42,643 bases of DNA. Origin: an uncultured Collinsella sp. GTDB lineage: Bacteria > Actinomycetota > Coriobacteriia > Coriobacteriales > Coriobacteriaceae. The notes under the pieces are model-generated. The model did not search any database and was not told where the DNA came from. It was given only the letters and a program-made list of their open reading frames with translations. Shown here in pieces: positions 16,598 to 24,608 of the stretch (its first letter is position 1; each line of letters opens with the position of its first letter). The stretch is from positions 1 through 42,643 of the forward strand of contig CABUXL010000013.1 in assembly GCA_902495525.1 (NCBI GenBank), read 5' to 3'. A program made the translations under genes and the position numbers.

Positions 16598-17489
16598 GCC
16601 CAAGGAGACCAGCGGGCAACAGCCCGACTCCTCGTTTATCCAGCTCGATGATCCAAAGCAAAAGGGCGCCGCTTCGGCGGCGTCCGCCTCTCGTCGCAAG
16701 GCGCTCCTTGGCGTTCTTGCTGCCGCGTACACCATTCTGATCGTCGTCTCGCTGGGCTTCGTCCATCCTTCCGAGAGCGGCGCCTGGTCCATTGACTGGA
16801 TCGTTCAGACCGTGACGGGGGAGAGCGTCGTCGCCAAGGACACCAAGGGGTCTGGCTCGTCTGCCGCTTCGGGCGAGGCCAGTTCCAAGGATTCCAAATC
16901 TTCGAATGATGCAAAAGACGAGCCCAAGGGTTCGAACGACGCCAAGGACGATTCCGAGTCTTCAAACAAGGAATCGGACAAAAACTCGGATAGCAAGAAG
17001 TCCGAGGACCGGGGCGGCAAGAAGTCTGGCGATAAATCCGCTGCCCAAAATACGGGAGCCGGTGATACTTCCAATGCGTCTGGCGGTGCTTCTTCGGGCG
17101 GTGGCCAGTCGTCTGATGGAGCCTCGTCCTCTAATGGTGGAAACGCCTCCTCGGGCAGCCAAAGCGGCTCACAGGAGTCCAGCTACGTTACGGTGACGGT
17201 TTCGGTCACATCGAGCGCTGTGGGCAATCCTGTGTCCTCTGGCGGCACCTTTACCTTTAACGAAGGCGCCACCGTTTACGATGCCCTGTGCGCGCTGGGC
17301 CTTTCTGTCAACGCACACAGCTCATCGTACGGCACGTATGTTTCTGCGATTGGTGGTTTGGCCGAGAAACAGTACGGCGGCACGAGCGGCTGGATGTACT
17401 CCGTCAACGGCACAACGCCCATGACGGCCTGCAGTAACTACGTTCTCTCCAATGGTGACAACGTCGTTTGGTATTACGTAACGGGCTAG
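16587..17489 (+). CDS. membrane-anchored DUF4430 protein, second gene of the B12 operon
   Basis: A 300-residue protein whose ATG (16587) lies inside the end of the previous gene, overlapping it by 11 nt, with AAGGG 8 nt upstream. Translational coupling is likely. The N-terminal ~40 residues are cytoplasmic, followed by a single membrane segment (ALLGVLAAAYTILIVVSLGF, ~40-60). A long Ser/Lys/Asp/Gly-rich spacer (~80-195) follows. The C-terminus is one DUF4430 domain: VTVTVSVTSSAVG, FTFNEGATVYDALCALG, GGTSGWMYSVNG and SNYVLSNGDNVVWYYVTG. The GWMYSVNG and GDxVxWYY blocks are the family signature. It resembles a single-domain, membrane-tethered partner that could receive corrinoid from the large first protein. 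That hand-over is inferred from domain content and shared riboswitch control. Confidence 0.87.
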   Translation: MPDKPKETSGQQPDSSFIQLDDPKQKGAASAASASRRKALLGVLAAAYTILIVVSLGFVHPSESGAWSIDWIVQTVTGESVVAKDTKGSGSSAASGEASSKDSKSSNDAKDEPKGSNDAKDDSESSNKESDKNSDSKKSEDRGGKKSGDKSAAQNTGAGDTSNASGGASSGGGQSSDGASSSNGGNASSGSQSGSQESSYVTVTVSVTSSAVGNPVSSGGTFTFNEGATVYDALCALGLSVNAHSSSYGTYVSAIGGLAEKQYGGTSGWMYSVNGTTPMTACSNYVLSNGDNVVWYYVTG

Positions 17490-17512
17490 AGGCCTCGACA
17501 TAGCGCGCCAGA

Positions 17513-17549
17513 CGGGCGGTTCGGACCAACATCCGGACCGCCCGTTTTT
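17513..17549 (+). terminator. terminator of the B12 operon
   Basis: A long G+C-rich hairpin, CGGGCGGTTCGGA with TCCGGACCGCCCG (17513-17544), followed by TTTTT (17545-17549), 24 nt after the operon stop codon. Confidence 0.85.
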
Positions 17550-17588
17550 CATGCGAATGGGACTGGGTCGCCGGGTCTCTCGGCAAAC

Positions 17589-17619
17589 AAAAAACCGGTT
17601 GGAACGGGAATTCCAACCG
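17589..17619 (-). terminator. terminator of the first GtrA gene
   Basis: CGGTTGGAA (17596-17604) and TTCCAACCG (17611-17619) form a 9-bp stem. On the minus strand it is followed by GTTTTTTG (six T, complement of 17589-17594). It lies 30 nt after the stop codon of the GtrA gene at 17649. Confidence 0.8.
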
Positions 17620-17648
17620 ATTATACATTCAAGCAAATAGTGAATCGA

Positions 17649-18056
17649 CTACGACCGTGCGCCCTCGAGGAAGAAGCGGCGGCTGAAGTAGTTGTACCAG
17701 GTGACGAGGAACGTGGCGATGGCCTTCATGGCCTGGTAGCCGATGCTCAAAAACGTGACGCCCACAAACATGTACAGGTCGTTGAGGCCCAGGCCGATCA
17801 CCGACAGGATGGTGAAGATCGTGAACTCGCGCTTGCGGCTCATGCCTTCGCGGTGGTCGAACACGTACTTCATGCTGAGCCAGTAGTTGACCACGACGGA
17901 CGTGGTAAACGAGATCGTGGTGCTCATCAAAAAGTCGAGGTGGAACAGCTCGACGAGCGCAATGAGCATACCCCAGTCGATGCCAAAGGAGATAAGACCC
18001 ACGACAGCGAACTTGAGGAATTGCTTGGTATGAGGTTGTGCCAGTGCCTTGCGCAC
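17649..18056 (-). CDS. GtrA-family membrane protein (copy 1)
   Basis: A ~135-residue GtrA-like protein with four membrane segments (FLKFAVVGLISFGIDWGMLI; LMSTTISFTTSVVVNYWLS; FTIFTILSVIGLGLNDLYMF; AMKAIATFLVTWYNYFSRR). The family pattern NYWLSMKYVFDHREGMSRKR is present. GtrA proteins are small four-helix membrane proteins often tied to polyprenyl-phosphate-linked sugar transfer onto cell-surface polymers. The start is uncertain. GTG 18056 (VRKALAQPHTKQFLKF) aligns with the start of the paralogue downstream (MQKLLAQIMKF), whereas the longer open frame to 18137 begins with a TTG and lacks a ribosome site. The two copies lie in tandem in the same orientation, 220 nt apart. Confidence 0.82.
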   Translation of the reverse strand: MRKALAQPHTKQFLKFAVVGLISFGIDWGMLIALVELFHLDFLMSTTISFTTSVVVNYWLSMKYVFDHREGMSRKREFTIFTILSVIGLGLNDLYMFVGVTFLSIGYQAMKAIATFLVTWYNYFSRRFFLEGARS

Positions 18057-18208
18057 GTAATCACATCCAATGCGTTGACGAATCGAGCAACGAGATACTT
18101 TAGAGCTTTTGCATGGGAAACGTAAGGTCTTTGGCAAGAACTATACGAACTCGCCAAATATTCAAGAGGCAATCCGCAAACGTTGCAAATCTTGCCGTAA
18201 ACGAGCAA

Positions 18209-18252
18209 GGCCCACGAACAACGCAGCGCTCGACGCGCGTCGTCCGTGGGCC
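18209..18252 (-). terminator. possible terminator between the GtrA genes
   Basis: GGCCCACG (18209-18216) and CGTGGGCC (18245-18252) are inverted, with further pairing inside (GACGCGCGTC). On the minus strand they lie just after the stop of the second GtrA gene. The following DNA (TTGCTCGTTT) is only weakly T-rich. Confidence 0.4.
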
Positions 18253-18276
18253 CCGTAGTGCAACGAGGAGGCCGGG

Positions 18277-18672
18277 CTACTTGGTCTGCTCGCCCTCCAG
18301 GAAGATCTTGCGCGTTACAAAGTTGTAGACCATAACAAGCGCGGTGGCGCAAATCTTGGCGATATTGGCCTCGAGCTCCAGGCCGGCGTTGAGCGCCAGC
18401 ACGATACCGTCGTTGAGAGCCAAGCCGATTACGGACAGCACGACAAAGATAATGAACTCGCGGCGGCGGCTCATGCTCTCCTTGTGCGCAAACACGTACT
18501 TCATGCTCGCGACGTAGTTAAAGATGAACGAGACGATAAAGCCGCTGGTGTTGGCGATTAGGATGTTGAGACCCAGACCGTAGTGGAGCAGATTCATGAT
18601 GCCAAAGTCGATGACGGTGGCAATGACGCCGACGACGCCAAACTTCATGATCTGCGCAAGGAGCTTTTGCAT
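18277..18672 (-). CDS. GtrA-family membrane protein (copy 2)
   Basis: A 131-residue GtrA-like protein, paralogous to the gene at 17649-18056. ATG 18672 follows AAGGCAGG; a longer open frame upstream to 18735 is out of register with that site. Four membrane helices are visible (IMKFGVVGVIATVIDFGIMN; ILIANTSGFIVSFIFNYVAS; FIIFVVLSVIGLALNDGIVL; ANIAKICATALVMVYNFVTR), with NYVASMKYVFAHKESMSRRR as the shared core and the same end (R-K-I-FLEGE). The role is presumably in moving or presenting lipid-linked sugar for a surface glycan. No glycosyltransferase gene lies beside the pair in this window, which is unusual for the family. Confidence 0.88.
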   Translation of the reverse strand: MQKLLAQIMKFGVVGVIATVIDFGIMNLLHYGLGLNILIANTSGFIVSFIFNYVASMKYVFAHKESMSRRREFIIFVVLSVIGLALNDGIVLALNAGLELEANIAKICATALVMVYNFVTRKIFLEGEQTK

Positions 18673-18750
18673 GGTACCTGCCTTAGGGTGGCGCCGCAGC
18701 GCCGCGGGGATGACAAACTCAGCCAGTTTAGCCAATCCCCGCAGGCGGGG

Positions 18751-20667
18751 CTAGGCGCGCTCCTCGATAGCACCGTTTCTATATGCATCGAGCAGTTGGC
18801 GCAGGTCCTGGATTTGGCTGCGAATCTTGGCACCGGTATCGGTGTCGCTCACCATGCGGCGCCGGTCGGCCTCGTCAAAGCGGTTGGTCTCGCTTTCGAT
18901 GTCGATGTTGCGGGTGAGCGCCTCGGCAACGGTGGTAAAGGCCTGGTGCGACTTGAGGCGGCATCCGCGCGAACTCGAGATGAGCGTGTAGCCGGCGATG
19001 CCCGTTTTGGGATGGTAGGCGCGACAGAAACCGCCATCGATGACCAGCAGTTTGCCGTTGGCGCGGACGGGCTGCTCGCCCTTGGTGGTCTTGACCGGGG
19101 TATGGCCGTTGATGATGTGCCCCGTCGGCGAGCAGGCCATGGGGGCGACGCCAAACTCGTGCATGATGTCGTCGCAAACGGACGAGGAGGTGGTGAGCGT
19201 ATAGTACGGGTCCATTGGCTCGACCCACGTGCTCTTGTCGGCGATGTAGGCGCGCTCGAAGGTGCGCACCACGCGTCCGCTGGCGGGTGAGTTAAAGCCG
19301 ATCCACAGGTACCACATCCAGTCGAGGGCATCGCGGTCGCCGACGCGCCAGGCGCGGCGCGCGATATGGTCGCAGAAATCAAAATAATCGCGGCCGGCGT
19401 GCCAGGTGCCCAGGCAGTTCATGCTGCTAAAGGTGCCGTCTTCGTTGAGCGGCACGCAGCCGTGGAACAGCAGGTTGCCGTTGGCGACCTTATACATGGA
19501 GCCGTGGGTATAGAGGAAATCGATGTGGCGATGCAGGTGATCGGCGGTGACAAACTCGGATACGAGCTTGTCGATGATGTGCTGCTCCTCGGGCGTGAGC
19601 GTGTAGGGGTCTGCCGGATCGACGGTGGGGAAGTCGTTGGTCGTGAGCGGCCGCACGCTGCCGTCGGCAAGCGTGACTGTGCCAGCATCGTGATCGATCT
19701 TGTCGAGCAGCAGGCGGTCGGCCATATCGAACTCGGGGTGGCGCTGGATAATCTGGCCCTCGAGCTTAAAAAGCAGGACGTTAATGGCTTTGATCAGCGG
19801 GCTGACGGACTCGCCGGCGGTATAGGTGGCGTCGGCGAAGGCGACAAGCTCGCGCAGCGAGATACCATAGTCGTTCTCGAGAATCTCGTAGTTGTCGTAG
19901 CGCAGGTTGTTGCGCAGCACCGTGGCGATGCAGGCGGGCTCGCCGGCAGCGGCGCCCATCCACAGCAGGTCGTGGTTGCCCCACTGAATGTCGAGCGAAT
20001 GATAGGTTAGCAGGCGGTCCATAATCTTGGCCGCGCCGCCGCCGCGGTCGAAGATGTCGCCCACCAAATGCAGGTGGTCGACGGCGAGGCGCTTGATGAG
20101 CGAGGCGAGCGACTCGATAAAGTCGTCGGCGCTGGCGGTCTCCAAGATGGATTCGATAATGCGCTCGTGATAACGCACACGGTAGTTGTTCTCGTCCGGA
20201 TGCGTGTGCAGCAACTCGTCGATGATGTAGGCGTAATCGCGCGGGATGGCTTTGCGCACCTTGGAGCGGGTATAACGGCTCGAAAGCGAGCGGGCAACCA
20301 CAATGAGCTGGTCGAGCATGGTCTTGTACCAGGTGGGCGAGTCCTCGCGCCGGCTTCGGACAAGATCGATCTTCTCGCGCGGATAGTAGATGAGCGTGCA
20401 CAGCTCGCCCTTTTCGTCAAATGAGAGCGTGTCGCCAAAGATTTCGTCGACATGCTCGCGCACGACGCCCGAGCAGTTGTTGAGGATGTGCATAAAGGCT
20501 TCGTACTCGCCATGCACATCGCTCATAAAATGCTCGGTGCCCTTGGGCAGGTTGAGGATGGCCGAGAGGTTGATGATCTCGGTGAATGCGGATTGCTCGG
20601 TGGGGAACTGTCTCGACAGCAGGCGCAGATACTTGAAGTCTTGCGGATTGCGATCGAATGCGACCAT
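18751..20667 (-). CDS. fbp: fructose-1,6-bisphosphatase, class III
   Basis: A 638-residue class III (Firmicutes-type) fructose-1,6-bisphosphatase, the gluconeogenic enzyme that hydrolyses fructose 1,6-bisphosphate to fructose 6-phosphate. The calcineurin-like metal site is clear: FMSDVHGEYEAF, then VGDIFDRGGGAAKIMDRL, then IQWGNHDLLWMGA. Later, GHIINGHTPVKTTKGEQP and LLVIDGGFCRAYHPKTGIAG complete the conserved core. Length and domain order are normal for the family. ATG 20667 follows GGAAGG. It is transcribed divergently from the DegV gene. The shared upstream region contains a 9-bp inverted repeat and a 12-bp palindrome that could bind a regulator. Confidence 0.95.
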   Translation of the reverse strand: MVAFDRNPQDFKYLRLLSRQFPTEQSAFTEIINLSAILNLPKGTEHFMSDVHGEYEAFMHILNNCSGVVREHVDEIFGDTLSFDEKGELCTLIYYPREKIDLVRSRREDSPTWYKTMLDQLIVVARSLSSRYTRSKVRKAIPRDYAYIIDELLHTHPDENNYRVRYHERIIESILETASADDFIESLASLIKRLAVDHLHLVGDIFDRGGGAAKIMDRLLTYHSLDIQWGNHDLLWMGAAAGEPACIATVLRNNLRYDNYEILENDYGISLRELVAFADATYTAGESVSPLIKAINVLLFKLEGQIIQRHPEFDMADRLLLDKIDHDAGTVTLADGSVRPLTTNDFPTVDPADPYTLTPEEQHIIDKLVSEFVTADHLHRHIDFLYTHGSMYKVANGNLLFHGCVPLNEDGTFSSMNCLGTWHAGRDYFDFCDHIARRAWRVGDRDALDWMWYLWIGFNSPASGRVVRTFERAYIADKSTWVEPMDPYYTLTTSSSVCDDIMHEFGVAPMACSPTGHIINGHTPVKTTKGEQPVRANGKLLVIDGGFCRAYHPKTGIAGYTLISSSRGCRLKSHQAFTTVAEALTRNIDIESETNRFDEADRRRMVSDTDTGAKIRSQIQDLRQLLDAYRNGAIEERA

Positions 20668-20694
20668 GAGGCACCTTCCGATGTGGTTGGTAAA

Positions 20695-20725
20695 ACTGAT
20701 AAAACAGCGTCAAACGTTTATCAGT
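20695..20725. repeat. inverted repeat upstream of fbp
   Basis: ACTGATAAA (20695-20703) and TTTATCAGT (20717-20725) form a perfect 9-bp inverted repeat 28 nt upstream of the fbp start codon, a plausible operator. Further on, TAAATCGATTTA (20785-20796) is a perfect 12-bp palindrome. The remainder of 20668-20986 is A+T-richer promoter DNA with no gene that I can support. Confidence 0.5.
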
Positions 20726-20949
20726 ATGCGCCGCTTTTGTTTTGATTGGGGATGGGAGGTCAAATTGTTGGCCGAACGGTTTGGTAAATCGATTTAGTCG
20801 AGGTAGATATGGCGGTTGAATGGAGACATAGAGTCGTTTTTGCAGACGCATGCCTCCGGGATCGATAGAGATGATGACGGTAAAGATGTTCACTACCATT
20901 GGTTCAATTTGGTAAATAGTGGACATTTGTACCGTATTCACGCTTGCTG

Positions 20950-20958
20950 TGCGATAAT
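20950..20958 (+). promoter_or_regulatory. extended -10 promoter of the DegV gene
   Basis: TGCGATAAT (20950-20958) is an extended -10 element 29 nt before the start codon at 20987. No good -35 hexamer is seen. Confidence 0.4.
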
Positions 20959-20986
20959 TTGCGCAGTAATGAGTAAGGAGCCTCAT

Positions 20987-21877
20987 ATGAGTGATTTTGT
21001 CCTGACCTGTGAATCCGCCGCCGATCGAACCCGTGAGTTCTTTGCGTCGCGCAATATTCCTGTCGTGTGTTTTCATTACGAGATCGACGATGTTGTCTAT
21101 ACGGACGATCTGTATCAGTCGATTACGCCGGACGAGTTTTTTGCCCAGATTGCCGCGGGCGCCATGCCCAAGACATCTCAGGTGAGCGTGGGTGAGTACG
21201 AGGAGTTTTGGGAGCCGTTTGTTGCCGAGGGCAAAGACGTGCTGCACCTGACGTTGTCGTCGGGTATTTCGGGCACGTATGGATCGGCCTGCGTTGCGGC
21301 GCAGATGCTCGCGGATCGCTATCCCCAGGGTGGCAAGGTGCGCGTCATCGATTCGCTGGCGGCGTCTTCGGGCTTTGGCCTGCTGGTGGAGTGTGCCGCC
21401 GACGTTCGCGATAGCGGTGCTTCGCTCGACGAGACGGCCGCTTGGATTGAGGAGCATAAACTCAACCTGCACCACTGGTTCTTCTCGACCGACCTGTCGA
21501 GCTACCTGCGCGGCGGTCGCATTTCGGCCGCGAGCGCGATCATCGGCACGGCGCTCAAGATTTGTCCGCTCATGACAGTCGATTGCGAAGGTGAGCTGGC
21601 GCCGCGTGAGAAGATTCGCACCAAAAAGCGCGCGATCTCCGAGATGGCCAAGACCGTGATGGCGCATGTACAGGACGGCGCGAACTATTCGGGCAAGTGC
21701 ATCATGTCGCACTCGGCGTGCCGCGAGGACGCCGAGGCCGTTGCGGCACTGATAGAGGAACAGGTTCCGCAGCTCAAAGGTAAGATTGAGATCAATAGCA
21801 TCGGTGCTCTGATTGGCTCGCATACCGGCCCTGGCACGGTGGCCGTCTTCTTTATGGGCGACAAACGCGTGGACTAA
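20987..21877 (+). CDS. DegV-family fatty-acid-binding protein
   Basis: A 296-residue DegV protein. In Firmicutes these (FakB) bind fatty acids and present them to the FakA kinase for entry into phospholipid synthesis. The opening FVLTCESAADRTREFF, the loop AMPKTSQVSVGEYEEF, the fatty-acid carboxyl site HLTLSSGISGTYGSA and the final GALIGSHTGPGTVAVFFMG are family landmarks. ATG 20987 lies 6 nt after AAGGAG (20975-20980); the open frame extends upstream to 20816 without a ribosome site. It is monocistronic and divergent from fbp. A second DegV gene lies at the right end of the window. No fakA is present here. Confidence 0.92.
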   Translation: MSDFVLTCESAADRTREFFASRNIPVVCFHYEIDDVVYTDDLYQSITPDEFFAQIAAGAMPKTSQVSVGEYEEFWEPFVAEGKDVLHLTLSSGISGTYGSACVAAQMLADRYPQGGKVRVIDSLAASSGFGLLVECAADVRDSGASLDETAAWIEEHKLNLHHWFFSTDLSSYLRGGRISAASAIIGTALKICPLMTVDCEGELAPREKIRTKKRAISEMAKTVMAHVQDGANYSGKCIMSHSACREDAEAVAALIEEQVPQLKGKIEINSIGALIGSHTGPGTVAVFFMGDKRVD

Positions 21878-21935
21878 CGTTTGTGGGCTGGCTGACGGTT
21901 TTAACGGCTGCGCCTGTCCCTCCTGACATTCGATA

Positions 21936-21975
21936 ACAGAAAAAGGCCCGTCCCGTTGTTTGCGGGACGGGCCTT
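21936..21975 (-). terminator. terminator of the TIM-barrel gene
   Basis: Perfect 13-bp arms AAGGCCCGTCCCG (21943-21955) and CGGGACGGGCCTT (21963-21975). On the minus strand the hairpin is followed by TTTCTGTT. It may also slow transcription from the convergent DegV gene. Confidence 0.8.
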
Positions 21976-21985
21976 GCTGTTGCGG

Positions 21986-23077
21986 CTAGCGTTTCTTTCC
22001 GCGGAAGAAGAAACCGTGCAGCGAGGGCTTGAGTCCGCGGTTGGCGCGACGCTCCTTGATATGATCGTGGATCGAAGCGACGCGTTCGATGACTTCGTCG
22101 GGGATCGGCACATCGGGATTCATGTTCTCGACCTGGCTGACCTCGGCGGCGGCGACCTGGTCGATAATGGGCACATCATCGCGCGAGATGACGGGCGTGG
22201 CGTCTTCTTTCATCTTGCGGTAGCGCTGCATCATGTCGGTCTGAAGCTGCTGGGCCGAAGGCGGCGTCCAGATGATGGCGTTGGCGCCGGCGGCGATGGT
22301 CTCACGGATGCTCTCGGGCGTCTTGCCGCCCGGTGCGATGAGCGGCAGGTTGGGATAGTGTTCGCGCAGCTCGCGCAGGACCTGCGGCGTGTTTTTGCCG
22401 GCGGCGATGTTGAGAATCTTGGCTCCGGCGCGCACCTTGGCATGCGCATCATCGTCGCAACGTACGACCGTGGCGATGACAGGGATGTCGGCGATGTTGG
22501 TGATGTGCTCGACCATCTCGGCGGTAGCGGGTGAATTGACCACGCAGCCCGCCGCGCCCTGCATCTCGGAGACGGCCGCCATCTGCACGGAGCGCTTGCC
22601 GGTGGTGGTGCCGCCACCAACGCCCACAAAGACCGGGCACTCGGCAACGGTCAGCAGCGCCTGCGTAATGGCGGGCTGCGGCGTGAAGGGGTAGACGGCA
22701 AACACGGCGTCGGCATTGGAATTGCGGATGACCGCCACGTCGGTGGTGTAGATGAGCGATTTGATGCGGCGGCCAAAGAGCGTAAAGCCGCTGGCCTCCT
22801 CGATCTCATCGGGCATGCGGAGGGCCGCCTTGCGCAGACGTCCGTCGATGGGCAGCGGCTCCATGGGCAAAAGGCCGTTGGGAGTTACGGCCACCTGGGG
22901 CTCGGTAAATTCGTCTGCAAGCTCTACCTCGGAGAAGTCGACCGAGGCGACGATGTCTTCGTGAACCTCGGCGGGAACATCGATGGGGGCTTGGTCGCTA
23001 GTCGCGGCAGGCGTCTCGAAGGAGCTGGTGCCGACAAAGGCGTCGACGCGCTCGTTCAAATCGTTGAGAGAATCCAT
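21986..23077 (-). CDS. TIM-barrel-like protein of unknown function
   Basis: A 363-residue protein. ATG 23077 (MDSLNDLNERVDAF) follows GGAGCGG; the open frame extends to 23170 without a better site. After an acidic N-terminal ~70 residues comes an alpha/beta region that reads like a phosphate-binding TIM barrel: TTDVAVIRNSNADAVFAVYP, CPVFVGVGGGTTTGKRSVQM, AGCVVNSPATAEMVEHITNI, IPVIATVVRCDDDAHAKVRA, ILNIAAGKNTPQVLRELREH, LPLIAPGGKTPESIRETIAA and NAIIWTPPS. The GGGTTTGK and APGGKTPESI loops suggest binding of a phosphorylated ligand. The C-terminus is helical and basic (FFFRGKKR). I cannot name the reaction. Annotations of relatives as 'hydrolase' would be weak. Cytoplasmic. Confidence 0.8.
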   Translation of the reverse strand: MDSLNDLNERVDAFVGTSSFETPAATSDQAPIDVPAEVHEDIVASVDFSEVELADEFTEPQVAVTPNGLLPMEPLPIDGRLRKAALRMPDEIEEASGFTLFGRRIKSLIYTTDVAVIRNSNADAVFAVYPFTPQPAITQALLTVAECPVFVGVGGGTTTGKRSVQMAAVSEMQGAAGCVVNSPATAEMVEHITNIADIPVIATVVRCDDDAHAKVRAGAKILNIAAGKNTPQVLRELREHYPNLPLIAPGGKTPESIRETIAAGANAIIWTPPSAQQLQTDMMQRYRKMKEDATPVISRDDVPIIDQVAAAEVSQVENMNPDVPIPDEVIERVASIHDHIKERRANRGLKPSLHGFFFRGKKR

Positions 23078-23268
23078 GGCGGTCCGCTCCGTGTTGTGCG
23101 GTCGGCAGTGTACGACCGGCGTTGCGAGTGCTAAATCGTTTGACGAGTTGATTTTTCCCCGCCGCGCCATCCGTTAGACTGAAGGGCCGGCGAACGTGAA
23201 GGAGCTGTGGTGGCGGGAATCGAGGTGCTATCTTGAATGTCCCGTATACAAAAGAGAGGTGACGCGGT

Positions 23269-23439
23269 ATGGAATTCTCGGCAATGTTGGGCTCGATTGG
23301 CCTATGCGTGGGCGCAATCGTTGCCGCCGCGGTCATCTACTTTGTGGTCACGGCCATTAAGGGCAAAATGGCCGAGCGCAAGGAACACGAGGCGCTTAAA
23401 CAGCACCGTGACCAGCAGGACAAGCGCGCACGGAGATAG
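23269..23439 (+). CDS. small single-span membrane protein
   Basis: A 56-residue protein too short for most gene lists. It starts at ATG 23269, 9 nt after AGAGGT. One membrane helix (MLGSIGLCVGAIVAAAVIYF then VVTAI) is followed by a highly charged cytoplasmic tail (KGKMAERKEHEALKQHRDQ then QDKRARR). The pattern of hydrophobic span plus basic/acidic helix and correct codon bias supports a real gene. Upstream, GAAGGAG at about 23200 precedes a tiny open frame, GTG GCG GGA ATC GAG GTG CTA TCT TGA, which could be a leader peptide. Function unknown. Confidence 0.65.
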   Translation: MEFSAMLGSIGLCVGAIVAAAVIYFVVTAIKGKMAERKEHEALKQHRDQQDKRARR

Positions 23440-23463
23440 TTTGTTGAGTTTTGGATCCGTGCG

Positions 23464-24567
23464 CTAGCTGCGTTTTCGGACCAGGGCGATATAGAAGCCC
23501 TCAAAGTCGCGACTGGGCGGAATGGTCAGCGTGCCGGGCATGCCGTTGGCAATGGCCGAGACGTGGCCCGCGGCAATGGCCTCGGTAAGGGCGTTGCACT
23601 CGATATGCGGCTTGTCGCCGGCATCCTGGGCGCGCCGCGCTTCGCTTTCGCTCGGCGTGCCGTCGAGAGGGATGAGCTCGCAGTCCATGTGCTTGTGGAG
23701 GGCCTCTTGCAGGGCATCCTCGTTTTCCTGCGGCAAGATCGAACACGTCGAATAGACGAGCGTGCCACCCGGTTTGAGGGCCCCCATGGCGCGGTCCAGA
23801 AGTGCGCGCTGCGAGCGGGCGCACTTGACGAGCAGCTGCTCGGTGAGGCCGCGCAGACTCTTTTCGTTGCCGCTGATGACGGTGCCCGTGCCGGTGCAGG
23901 GGGCGTCGAGCAGGATACGGTCAAAGCGGAAGAACTCGTCAAGCTCGCGTGCGTCAATGCGCATGACGGGCACGTTTTTGGCGCCCTGGCGACCCAAGTT
24001 GGCCTCGAGCTTTTCGGCGCGGGGAATGCTCATCTCGCAGGCGGTGAGGTGTGCCTGTCCCTGGGTGAGGGCGGCGATCTGCGTCGTCTTGCCGCCGGGG
24101 GCCGCGCACATGTCCAGGATATCCTCGCCGGCCTGAGCGCCCAGCACCAAAGGCGGCATCATGGACGACAGGCTCTGCAGATAGATTTTGCCGTCGCGGT
24201 AGATGTCGAGATCCCACAGATCGGAAACCTGGGCCTCGGGCAGGATGAAGGCATCCTGATACCATGCGACGGAGCGGTGGGCGATCCCGGCGGCGTCGAG
24301 TGCCGCGGCGATGTCCTCGGCGGTCGCCTTGAGCGTGTTGGCGCGCAGCGTGACCGGGCGCGTGGCTGCGGCGCCAAAGCCTTCGATCATGAGCTCGGCA
24401 TCGGCAGGCGTGTAGGCGCCGGCAACCGTGTCGACCATAAAGCGCGGCAGGTCGGCGGCGGAGTGTTGGGCGGCAAGCCGGTCGGAAAGCTCGGTAGCGG
24501 CAAACTGCCTGAGCTTGAGCTCGGGCTTAACCTGCTTTTTCTGCTTACGACGACGCGGCTTGGACAT
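23464..24567 (-). CDS. RsmB/RsmF-type RNA m5C methyltransferase
   Basis: A 367-residue SAM-dependent RNA cytosine-C5 methyltransferase of the NOL1/NOP2/Sun family. SAM motif I is ILDMCAAPGGKTTQIAAL. The region RILLDAPCTGTGTVI holds the PC motif, and LVYSTCSILPQENEDAL holds the catalytic TC cysteine, so both family cysteines are present. The N-terminal ~100 residues include a substrate-binding part (TRPVTLRANTLKATAEDIAA). The first residues are very basic (MSKPRRRKQKKQ). The start at 24567 follows GGAAGG. The target, 16S rRNA or tRNA, cannot be fixed from the sequence. It lies just downstream of the MetRS-like gene on the same strand (41 nt), so the two may be cotranscribed. Confidence 0.88.
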   Translation of the reverse strand: MSKPRRRKQKKQVKPELKLRQFAATELSDRLAAQHSAADLPRFMVDTVAGAYTPADAELMIEGFGAAATRPVTLRANTLKATAEDIAAALDAAGIAHRSVAWYQDAFILPEAQVSDLWDLDIYRDGKIYLQSLSSMMPPLVLGAQAGEDILDMCAAPGGKTTQIAALTQGQAHLTACEMSIPRAEKLEANLGRQGAKNVPVMRIDARELDEFFRFDRILLDAPCTGTGTVISGNEKSLRGLTEQLLVKCARSQRALLDRAMGALKPGGTLVYSTCSILPQENEDALQEALHKHMDCELIPLDGTPSESEARRAQDAGDKPHIECNALTEAIAAGHVSAIANGMPGTLTIPPSRDFEGFYIALVRKRS

Positions 24568-24608
24568 CCGTCTTTCCTTCCCATTCCATTACATGTCGAG
24601 TGTTGTTT

